From: Tigriopus japonicus
Taxonomy: Eukaryota > Arthropoda > Copepoda > Harpacticoida > Harpacticidae
Reading direction: 5' to 3'
Length of the DNA stretch: 64,000 bases
NCBI GenBank assembly: GCA_010645155.1
Contig: JAAGOF010000081.1
Coordinates: forward strand, 669,537 to 733,536
In this document: piece by piece, positions 13,501 through 25,500 of the stretch
Layout: every line of letters starts with the position of its first letter
How positions within the stretch are numbered: the stretch's first letter is position 1
The notes under the pieces: model-generated
The model's database searches: none
What the model was told of the DNA's origin: nothing
What the model saw: the letters and a program-made list of their open reading frames with translations, nothing else
Translations under genes and position numbers: made by a program

Positions 13501-16500
13501 TCTTCTAGAGCATATAGATAAGCACCAATGTCAGATGAGAACGTGGAATGAAGCTCGATCTTATTGTTACAATTCCACGATTGAGACATTTTCTCCCCAC
13601 GAAAGCAAATTCCAGAATTGCGAGGAATTTGTTTTTGACACAAGGGATTTTGAATCAACAATAGTAACGGAATATGGCATCGTTTGTGAGAGGTTGGTTG
13701 TTCATCCTACACATTTTTTTGAATAACCTAAGAGAAAAAACAAGATCGAAGATTTTGATTTATCTCTTTCCAGGCGACACCTGAAATCAATCGTGGGCAT
13801 GGCAATGATAGTAATGTTGGGCGTTGGAGGCTATACTTTTGGATATGTTTCAGATACATTTGGTCGCAAACCAGTCATATTCATGACCTTGTTTGCGTGT
13901 GTATCTTTCAACATTGCGAGTACCTTCAGCACTAGTTTTTGGATGTACTGTGGTCTTTTCCTTGCAGGATGTAAGTGGTGATTCAATTTTGAGATATGAA
14001 AATAATTCATACCATATATGAATTTTTCAGGCTTGTTCCTCAATGGTAGCTACTATGGTCCATTTATAATGTCCGTAGAACTTGTTGGCAAAGATTATGC
14101 TGCAGTGTGTAGCCTTGCAGTAAATTTTCCATTCGTTTTGGGAGAGATAATTCCTGTAATCGTGTCATACTTTATTCGAGATTTTAGACAAATGATCCTG
14201 GTCACTTTCATTCCCATGTACCTAATCCTACCCATGTGGTTCATTATACCTGAATCCCCTCGATGGCTTTTGGTGAATGAAAAGTAATCAAAAACTGTCT
14301 TAAGATCTTGCAGCATTACTTCATATCTATTCATTATTTCAGAATGGATGAGTTTGTAAAAACAATTCAAAAAGCCGCGAAAACTAATGGAAACGTGATC
14401 AGTGATGCCGTAATTAGATCTACCAAAACACATCATGAGGAGAATGAATGCCATCAGGGATCTTATCTGGATGACAAGCAAGTTCATATTTGGAATCTCT
14501 TACGAAGCAGAAGTCTCTTGAAGAGGATAATAATTGTGCTTTTGAACTGGATGGCAGTGGTATTGTGTTATAATGGATTGACCATGAACAGTATCAATTT
14601 GGGAGGACATGTCCACTTCAATATGGCTCTGGGTGTGATCATTGAAATCCCTTCCTATTTATTCTGTATCATGATCATAAACCGATTGGGCAGAAGACCA
14701 ATGCTCGTTCTGACCCAAATGTGTTGCGCAGTTTTCTGTTTGGCAACACTGGTCGTCCCATCTGGCAGACCAGACCTTCATTGGATTATTGTGACATGTT
14801 CCACAATTGCAAAATTTGGCACCACGTCAGCTTTCAGTATAGTGATCTTGCAAGTAACCAGTTTCTAGCCTCAAAAGTAATCCTTGATTTTTGTCACCGT
14901 ATATTTTCAATTTCAGACATCAGAACTCTTTCCAACCTCAGTTAGGAACACTGTGGTGGGAGCATGCTCTTTAACATCTCGTATTGGTGCAATGATGGCA
15001 CCCGTGGTGGCAAACCTGCAACCTGGCCATGAATACGTGCCCATGTTGGTTTTTGGGTTAGTAAGTTTCATTGCTGGCATCACTGGAATCTTCCTTCCGG
15101 AAACCCATGGAAAAGCGTTACCTGTGACCATCAGGGATGCAGAGGAAGAAGACGATTCTCCATCAATATTTTTTTGTTTTAAATGTTGCCAAGTTAAGCA
15201 ACCTGAACCAATCCCTGTTTAAAAACAATCTTAGAAAATAAGTTCACCAAATGGGCAGAGAAAATTATTAGATTATTATGTGCCAAGAGAAAATCTGCCT
15301 ATGATTTGAAATTTTCCATGAGATTTGTACTAAGGACCTTGTTAAAGAGATTGCCTGGCGAAATACTGTATATGGACTCCGATCAACGGCCATCATCTGC
15401 GATGTCTTCTTACATATTTAAAGCAAAAGTTCATGACTAAAGAATACCATTTCTTATCAGAAACACATCTTTAGCTTATTTAGCTTATTTGATAGCAAAG
15501 TTGGTATAGTGAAAATCCTCAAGCCTGCTGCAATTGTGTTAAAGTAGTTGTTTGTCAAGGAAAAGTTAAGTTTGATTTGAGTGGAGTTTAAACAAGCGCC
15601 AATTGATGGGGCTGACAATTCAATCTCCAAAGAAAAAGTACTCTGGTTTGTTATTGAACTTTCGTCAGACACTGAATTTTTGTTGCATTTTTTTATGCTT
15701 TTTCTGGCGTTTTTATCTCTTTGCCAATCACCAGTGTGAACCATCGGCGTTGTATGTTAGTTTACTACAGCTAGAGAAGCTCATGGGAAAGAATGGTCAA
15801 CTACATCAAGTTTTCGGTCTTTTTTGAAGCTTCAAATGTTTGCTGTTGTTGTCGCCACTATCCACCCAGGAAGTTCGAGTTAAAAGGAAATTGAATTTTA
15901 CGATAAGTTGCGAAGTAAATCGTGCTAATTATGATCAATTCAGGTATCATTTGCATCAAAGTAGTGCTCAAGCTATAGCGTTGATATTTTTCGGTTCAAA
16001 GGCTCCTCTTGACTGCATTTTTCCTCTTGCACTTCTTGGTTTGTTGGGCTTTTTTTTGAAGCTTCACGATGAAGCTGCTTGGCACCAGTGTCAAGTTAAC
16101 GCTTCTTTCCCTTGAGCTTCCTCAACAACAGCCAGGCTCCACAACAGAATTCCTAGTGTGTACTCCGTGCAAGATTGTGAATAGGTGTCTTATGGTGGGA
16201 CAAAGACTAAAAATGAGAGCATAATATATAAAGCATGATAATTCAATAGCCAATAAAACCATTATTCAAAATTGTCATGGAAAAATGTTCATAGGATTTA
16301 TTATAGAGATAAACTTCGAACATCGTGTCGGAACCCAATGGACACAAAGTGGTTCAATACGATGGAGATTTTAGGGAGGAAACGAGGAGTAGCGGATAGC
16401 GAAGCTTCCTTTAGTGCGAGGGGTCCCAGGTTCGATTCGATTCTCCTCCCCGACCTTTCCCAAGGAAACTTTTAGACGCTGACTCGCACCCACAGATGGC

Positions 16501-19500
16501 GAACCAATCTGATGCCGGACATGAGAATGTCTATCGGGAAATATGAATGATGTGATGACTTGATGACTGGCTTTGCTGATCGGATGAGGCTCAACTCTTC
16601 GACCCTAGCACCTAATAACCCAAAAAATACTTGATTTCGAAAATTGGGGATGCTAATAATTCGGAGGAAGTAGTTTGTTAAAATTGTTCAAAAGATCCGA
16701 TGAATTTTACAATTATTCAATAAAGATTGACACAAAGCCTTTAAGTCCATGAAGTAAAATAAGGCTTACATTGATTCCTTTTAAGTTCTTTGAACCTCTC
16801 GATTGCCCAACTACTTTGTGAGCTCAACATTTGATACTTGTCAATCACCTGATAAGATGCAAACAGATCTTCTCTAAGATATCGTTTAGATAGCTTCAAT
16901 GGACGTCTTGTCATTGCTCAGTTTTTGTCCTAAGATAAAACAAATAACATCCTTGTTCCCTTGCGCATTACTCGGTTGGTAAGGCTTTACAAGATTAATA
17001 ATATCTATATCTTGCAAACAGTAAGTTTTCACTTAATGTCCAATGTTAACTCAAAGAACCAATACGTTTTCAAAGAAATGTTTTATTTACATTGAGCCAT
17101 TCTGTGCACGTTTTAAGCATAGATCACATAAAACAAAGTGATAAGAAGAGAAATATCTCTTCCCCAAGAATGTAGTTGACATTTCTTCAAAAATTAACGT
17201 ACATATTGTATTTTTGCACAATTGATTTTGCCGTATTTTCAAAATGGACCCAAGCTGTGCATAAAAAAGATCTAGTTTTTCTACAATTCCATCTTCTCCG
17301 GTTGGGTTGGAGTGCTTTTGTTTAAACTTTATTCAATCTGCACAATATTTAAAAAGGTTCAAGACCATTACCATCGTCATTAGTACGGACGGGCAAATAG
17401 GAGCAGTGCAAAACAAAGTCCAGAAAAAGGTTGACAGTGTAAATAAATGTCAAAAAAGGGCAAATAACTTGCTCTTTGAATTAAAAAGTCACTCACAGAG
17501 TATCTTTACACTGACATCCATGTTTTCAAGTTTAAAAGTTATCTTTTAGAAATGGCTGTCTTAGTAGGCCATCCTTGGCCTACAATCTGTATTATTTGTC
17601 AGATCCCTCCATTACCATATCTCTGGAGTTTCTTTAAGTTTAATATGTATGTTGTTTACATGTTACTAGATTCTTTAGTCAGGAATGATCTTGTTTAACC
17701 AATGATCGAAAAAACATTGTGAGTTTTGTGCCTGAAATGCATATATTTCATCAAGGTGCTTAGAATGTTTGATTGCAAATGGAAGCTTTTTTGACAAAAT
17801 CAAAATTTGATTTTGAAACTAAAAAAAATTCTGAGATTCTAAAAACCCAAAATTTCCTTTAAAATTTATCAAGTTTGGCCAAATTCGCAAATAAAAGTGC
17901 AAATAAAGGTGAAAAGCGCAAAAAGGCAGAAACATGTGTTTACGTTACGAAAACTCTTTTTACACTTTTTCCCCATCCAGTGGGAACATTAGAAATGTTC
18001 TCTAAAAATCTTACAAGAACAAAAGCGATTAATTTGCTGTTCACCGCTCGTTGAAGAATCTGCACCATGAAAAGAGTTTGTAATGGATTTGTGCGGTCGG
18101 ACGAATTCAGCTAGAGATTCTTGGGGCCAAATAACTAGAGGTGGGTCAGATCTCAGGCTTTTTCATCCACAGGTTTGAATTTTGTAACACGAGGGAAAAG
18201 TTCTTTCGTAGCTAGATCTCAGGTTGTGAACAAACCACTTTTTAATCAAGCTCGGGAATTTTCCGCAATCTTTCAACAAATTTGTTGAAGAGCTAGTCAA
18301 AGCTCCGACACATCCCTAGCCATTTGGCCCCAAGAATCCCTAGCTGAATTTGTCCGACCGAACTCATCCATTGACAAAATATCTTTCAGGAAACAGTAAA
18401 AGGCCATGGACTGGGATGACATTTTGGAACACGTGGGAGAGACTGGTCCCTGGAACATTCTCATGTTCGCTCTCTTATGGTTGCCACCAATGTTTGCTGG
18501 TGTATGCGTTTTACAATTTTCATTCACAGGTGAGTTTGTTCTTATCATAACAGTGCCCGCCGATTGTATGAATCTACAATGCATAAAATCATCCACCTGA
18601 ATGTATAAGAAGAAGGGAGCAGAGACAAAATGTCTTTTTTTACTTGAATAATATTTCGCTTATTTGGATCTGTACGTCCGATTTATGAATCAATGTGTTT
18701 GTTTTTGATCAAACTTATTCATTCACTCTTTTTGAAGCCAAATGTGGTCTTATTGGTGGTCTTGGTTTAGTTTTTTGTGTCTAAAAGTGTACCAAAACCT
18801 GGCTTTAAAATCATGTAGAGACATGAACATCAAAATGTTGATACTGCTTTTTTTGATTGCATAATTACTCCAAACTGTACTTCGCCCATGAGTATTGTAG
18901 GAGTAAACCTTTAGGGAGTCAATCTCCAGAGGTTTTAAGTGTTTAATTGCTGACCATTGCAAAGAGCGAAAACATGTTGTTTTACCCTCTAGATTTTCTG
19001 CTCAACAACAAACCATCTTTTTTCTCAGACTCCTCTCATGAGTTTGTTTCATTTTGTCTTGAAATTGGCGCCTAAGAGACATTCTCACTTGTTTTGAAGA
19101 TAAAAAGGTTCAATATGTATATATACGTATATTCTTCGATGCAATCTTTACAGGAGAGTAGTTTTTAGATTTAATTAATGTAAAGAAATTACGTAAAAAC
19201 CTCAAAAGTCGGAGAGATTCTTCATCCCTCATTTCTCTTCCAAGTTTTAAATTAAGTTACTTAAAAGTTACTCTTTTAAGAAATTAATTGACTCATTATA
19301 AGACTAAGACTTTGGTAACACCCAAGGTACCTGCACTCTTTATTCAAGAAAAAACCATCCTTACTTTGAATGCCCATTAGAAGGACTGATATTGATGTAA
19401 TGAGTTAGACAACGAATATAAAGTGTTAGGTACACACCAGTACATTCAAGTTGTATAGACCCAAAATTAACTTTTTCGTCTCATTATTTCATAGTTTACT

Positions 19501-22500
19501 ATCGAAGTTTTAGGGACTCTGATTTAAAACAACTCTGTATAATAATTCAGGTTCAAGGTAGGCGTTACATCCACTATTTAATATTACTATTACTATTACG
19601 TTAAATATACTAAAATTATTTCTTCAGGTTTGGAGCCCACGGGCGGCTTTCGTTGTGCAATCAAACCTTGTGATACGGACAACTCTTCGTTTTATGACTT
19701 TGACGACTCCATATTCGCTCGTTCCATTGATGTCAATGGAAATGAAGTGATTGACTATTGCAATATGTACCCTGTGGATGCAAACTCGGTCGCTGAAGGA
19801 AATTGCAGTTTAGACAATTTCATTTTGGACAGTGACACGTACGTCCAATGTCATCCGAATCAACAAGTGTTTTGGAGTGATTTTGAGTTCAAATCGAATG
19901 TGGTGACAGAACAAAACTTAATTTGCGAAGATCAATTCAAGGTTAGTGCTACTAACAAGATAATATTCCATTGGGGATGTCAACGGTTTTAGCGGTTAAA
20001 GTACGCACAAAAAAGCTACCGTTTGAGTCTACTTCTGCAAAAGTATGCAAATTTCCTTCGCCTTTTCTGCACAAATCACAGACGACATTTTTTTCAGTTC
20101 AGAAGATAAATTTTGTTTTATAATATGCTCTATATACTGCAAAAAAATATTGGAAAGGTCCTAATATTTGTAAGTAATTAAGGGTCATTCACCCCCCCCC
20201 CATTTTTTGGTTATGTTAAAGTTAGTCCTAGAGGGCTAACAGAGAAATGTCACTCCAGTACAGTCAGTGGAGATTTGTTTTGAACACACTTCATTTATCC
20301 GGCAGCAAGGGTGTCAAGTGACTTGATTCATAATACATTGCTCTTGTTTGACCAAAGCAGTTGAATGAGCCATTTTGCCACTAACTCCCTAAAACGCAAG
20401 GTCAGGTTGTGAATCACATAACTAAGGGTGTTCAACGTCAAATCCCATTGCACACACACTGTGCAGGCTTGGTGACTCACAAATATTTTTAGAGTGTCAT
20501 TTCTCTGTTAGTCCTCTAGTTAGTCCTATCAAAGTCTTTTCACCTTTTTTGATGACCTTTTCAGTTATTTTTTCTTTATTATTTGATTATTATTTATTCT
20601 ATTGTTTTCTTGATCACGGGTATTGAAGTTAATCACACTTTTTCTTGAAGGTGGCCTTGGTGGGTAGTATCTACATGTGTGGCCTTTTGGCCAGTTCATT
20701 CGTGTCTGGGACCTTGGGTGACCTCATTGGGAGAAGACATACCACGGTTATCATGATAATTGTGGGTGTGATTGGGGCGCTCTCAGGTTCCTTCTGTCAA
20801 GATTACATTTGGTATTGCGTCACAAGATTCATCACAGGCTTTGGTAAGAAAACTCATGAGGAGGATTTATATTAAGTATGGAGTTATTTTGTCCGTTTGG
20901 ATTTGTTATTGTCTGGCCAAAATGATTTCATCATCGTAAATTGTCTCAGGAACAAAACCCAATCATAAGGAACGTGTGTGCATATATATGTAAGCGTACA
21001 CACGTGTTTCATGCATTCATCGCTTTGTTCAACATACTTAAATATTATGTAATCTCTTCCTTGAGTAAGTCTGATTAGCTACAGTTCATCGCTTGATTAA
21101 TGCGTGACAAAAATATGTACTCTTTCATGACAACTTGCTGAAACATCTGTACATAAAAGATTTGCAGCTTCTTGTATTAGTGTTTTTCTGTAACGCCGTA
21201 AGAACAGTTTTGTAATTTTGAGACTTGGAAAAAATGTCTTGGCATTTGCAACAAAAAAAGTAGCCTTGACAAGTTCATTCATTGCAGTATTCATATCTTT
21301 TAAGAAGTAGGCATAGATATTTCACATTGTGATATTCTAGTCAGTTGGATATTAGAATCATGTCCTTCAGTGGCCGCGCATTCTTTTATCGGAGAATGCA
21401 CGATTTATGGATTAATGTGGATTGAATGATCGAAAAACATTGTATTGAACTCAAGATTTTGTAAATAAAGGATGTTGAAATATCCATCATAATTATGTAT
21501 CAATATTAGGTGAAAACTTGTGCAGAATAAATGATGATAAGTTTCAATCTGAGACGTCTTGAATTTAGGTACAATTAGGTTCATAATTTTTGTCATTTTG
21601 CTCGCTCTTGACATTTATTTTCAATGAAAACAGGGGTCACCCAAAATATCTTGTCCAATTAAATCATAACTTCGAACAAGTTTGTCTAACAACAAATTTC
21701 CAAAATAACATCTACTCATAAGAGATCAAATCTAGCTTGAACTAGAACATGGAAGCAAAATTTAGTCTTCTAAGTTTTCATTTCTAAGTTTTCATTTCTT
21801 ATGACTTTGGAGCGGTATACGTATGTTATTCAAAAATAGGAACCTAAATTGGGCGCGCGGTAAATAGGTCACAAGGTAAAAAGGTCACAGTAAAAAGGTT
21901 ACAGATCCACGCAACTCCGGACGTAGCCAAGGGAACCCACGGACCCTGGTATCTTCCTTGGTTGAAGATTGTCCCATGGGACCCTAATATTCACCGGTTG
22001 GAACACAATTATGCCAAAGCATTGGTCCCATAAGTCAACAGGAAGTCATTACCAACATTTTTTATGGAGGAGGTTGTTCTCTTACCATTCTTACGAGATC
22101 TGCCCATGGGCTTTTGAGAAATTCCGGCTGAAACACAATAATATCCATAGAAAATTGGTTTTCCCCGTGACCTTTTTACCGTGTGATCTTTTAACCGTGA
22201 CCGTTTTACCCTGTAACCTTCTTACTGAGACCTTTTTTCCTACAATCGTAAATTGTCAATTAGTCCAAAATGATGTGCCCTACCTCATTCAGATATAAAA
22301 ATAAACTGAACATTTTAGGTGCAATGGGCCTCTTCATGGTTCCATTCAATTTGGCAGTTGAGCTGTCTGGTGCCCGAACCAAAACATTGATCGGAAATAT
22401 GGCACAAATTCCTTTTGCCATTGGAGAGGCTCTGGTTTGTTTGATTGCATACCTCTTCCGAGATTGGAGGCTTTTTTCCATTATGTCTTCGGCACCATTT

Positions 22501-25500
22501 GCAATCTTTGTGCTCATTTGGTTCATTGTTCCTGAGTCACCTCGTTGGCTTATTACCAAAGGGAGGTACAAAGAGGTTCAGAGAATTGCCAAACAAGCTG
22601 CCAAATGGAACAAGGTAAGATTCATTTCATTTGAAATTACAAGGACAAAAGATTTATATTTAATTGGTTTACTTGTCATTTACAAAACAGAAAGAAATTC
22701 CCAAAGAGCTCTTGGAGATCCCCGTTAAGGAAATCACAGAAGTGTGCAGCCTTGATTCCTTGAAAAAGAAGGAACTCGGAATGGCGGATTTGTTCAAGGG
22801 TGGCCCAATCACGCGAAATACAATTTTGCTATTTGTGATTTGGATCGTCATTACCCTGGGATATTATGGAATTAGCATGAATACCGGAAATCTGGGATCT
22901 GACATCTTTGTCAGCTTAACCCTCATCAGTCTCATTGAGATTCCGTCCTATGTTGTGTGCATTTTCATCATGGACCATTTGGGTCGTAAGCCAACCTTGT
23001 CAATCTCTTTATTCCTCACTGGAATTGCTTGCATCGCTGCAGGGTTCATGAATGAAGGCACAGGGAAAACCGTCTTGGCATTGATTGGTGAGGTTTTCAC
23101 GAAGTTTGCAGACAAAACAGTTTATATTTTCAAAGTTATACGTTTATAGGGAAGTTTGGAGCCTCAGCTGGATTTTCCGTGGTATACCTTTTTACCACCG
23201 AGCTCTATCCAACTGAGATTCGGAATACTGGGCTCGGATTTTGTTGCATGTTTGCCAGATTGGGAGGAATTGCTGCTCCTCAAGTACGTCTCAAATTTTT
23301 GAGCCATGTGTTCTGATGCTCTAGGTTCATTTTTCAAATGTTTCAGGTCGCTATTTATCTACCGAAAGTGGCTTTTAGGGCGCTCCCGTTGCTGCTCATG
23401 GGAGGTTGTGCGATTTTAGGCGGTGTTCTTACGCTATTTCTTCCAGAGACCTTGGGGTCACCTCTGATTGAGAGTGTTGGAGAATTGAAAGGATTAGGTG
23501 AACATTCCAAACCGTTCTTCAGTTGGTGGACAACATCTAAACTCCAGAAACATCTGGCCTCTCACTTACATCATGGAGTTCATGAATAAATTCAACTTCT
23601 CATTTGCTTACCTCCTCATCTTGATGGGTAACTTGAACGCCAGCTAGTGAGATGGTGATGCTCACATTTGCATGTTCCGTGGAGTCCTAAAGCAAGAATA
23701 AAACTGCCATTTCTGTTTTAGGGTATGGTTAAGTTATTTTTTACCTTCATTTGTAGCAATTGCTTCCTGACAAAGTCTGCTCTTCCATTCTGACTTGCGG
23801 CTTGAACTTGAAAGCATCCCAAATACTGCAAAGGAAAAGTGGAGGTTTAGTTAGAAGAGAACCATCAATTTGCGTGGAATTACTTTTGGCTGATCTTCAA
23901 ATGTTTAAAAGAATGAAATGTGGTTCTCAACTCTTCTGGTTCACACAAAATTTTGAATGGATTGGCTTGGGTAATTCTTTTCTAGTATGTCAGTGTTTTG
24001 TTGGAATGACTTTCCGTCCTGTTGGAAAGTGGCATTTTGTTATGGAAATGAGCTGGAATTACCAAATTTGGAAGGTATTGGTTGGTGGTAATGGAACTTG
24101 AAAGTGAGCTCCATGTGGCGGTGCAGATTCTTAGAAAAAGATTCTTTTTCAAAGTGACAGGCCAACTTTTGCAAAGGAAGTCGGTTCTCAAGATTTTGGC
24201 AAGCTCCACCGGTTCAGGGTTACTACTGAACACACTAGAACATTTAAACTTCCAGACGGACTTCTCTGTACAAAGCTCAATGAGATCTGGGCAATTTTGT
24301 ATCTTGATTCATAACAGGTTCTTTCAATGCCATCAATACCTTCACTGGCCTGCACAACTTCATCTCAAAATTGGCAAATCTCCCTTGGTTTAAATGAGGT
24401 TACATGATTGCAAAAAGGAACCCTAGCGTGTTTCTTAAAGTGGGACTCCCCAAAAATGAGGCCTCCTTTATGTACGAGTAGTGTTCCTCTCGCTTCTTCT
24501 CGATAGTTTCTCCCTCCCCATGTTTCATCATTTAGCAAGACTCCCCTCAGGAAGTTCGACCCCTTTTGTTCCATGTTCGAAAGTTCCATTTCTCTTGTTC
24601 TTATTTCAACACTTGTTCCAAAATTTCCAGCTGGCTTGAGATGAAACGAGAGGAAGGACCATTATTCCTGTCACTGTAGCTATTTGAATGAACAAAAAAG
24701 TCTCCTTTCTCATCTTACATCATTATCCCTGCTCACTAATTATCATCCTGAAAAGCCCAGACCAAAGAGAGAAACTTCATTAAATGTTGCAAGGCTTTTT
24801 CCTGTCAAGGTCATGACGTGTCCACAGGGTGATGTCTTGGTAATTGAGTCGTGTTTGCTTGCCCGCTCTAAATCTCCTCAATGACTTTTGGACACCCTGC
24901 ATGGTTTTGGAATCGGGAAACTTTTTGCGCCCTCAATCCTGGTTCTTGTCGCACAAGTTCCTTACTTCCCAACTACTACTTGCTTTTTCATTGGCAACAC
25001 TGAAAAATAGTAAAAATAAATCTAGATTCCAAAAAAGGCATTCAATCAAACACCTCTCTATAACAAGCATTTGAACAAATTGCATGTCCAATTTTAATCA
25101 ATCAATTGGTCGGATCTTTAGTTACAAAATTTCAGCAGTGGCATGTGCTCGACAGTAGTTCAGGGTTGGTCGGGAAGAGAAAAAAACTGAGAGAGATTTA
25201 TGTTCATGATTAATGCCTCTCCCATCTCAATGTCATATTTGGAAGCTGGCTCGTGGAATGGAAGACGAAGACACCAAAGATGGAACACTTCTCTTCATCT
25301 TGGAGTGCACTTTTAAGGGCCATTCGCTAGAGATTAGAAAATTATGACCTTGCCCTGATCTTTGATGGACTTGAAACTTAGGATTGGAAGAGAAAGAGCG
25401 GCCAATTCACCAACCTAAAGAAGACCTTCCATCTACTTAACTAGAGTGGAGTGTTGACAAAGTCCTGAAGAACCTACGTTCCCTATCTGGAATGAGGTAT

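Larger units (their letters stand above)
11236..13508 (+). other. Intron 1 of SLC22 gene A (repeat-rich, 2.3 kb)
   Basis: Contains a 22-bp tandem duplication of a CAAAACAACGCAAATAAAAA-type unit at about 11400-11445, a dispersed repeat copy at 11789-11874 and the foldback element at 12101-12748. No further exon is needed to close the reading frame. Confidence 0.7.
15223..18081. other. Spacer between the two SLC22 genes
   Basis: About 2.9 kb, AT-rich, without a convincing gene. AATAAA at 16252-16257 is a distant possible polyadenylation signal for gene A. A tRNA-like repeat head lies at 16374-16450 and a dispersed repeat at 17892-17977. Confidence 0.6.
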
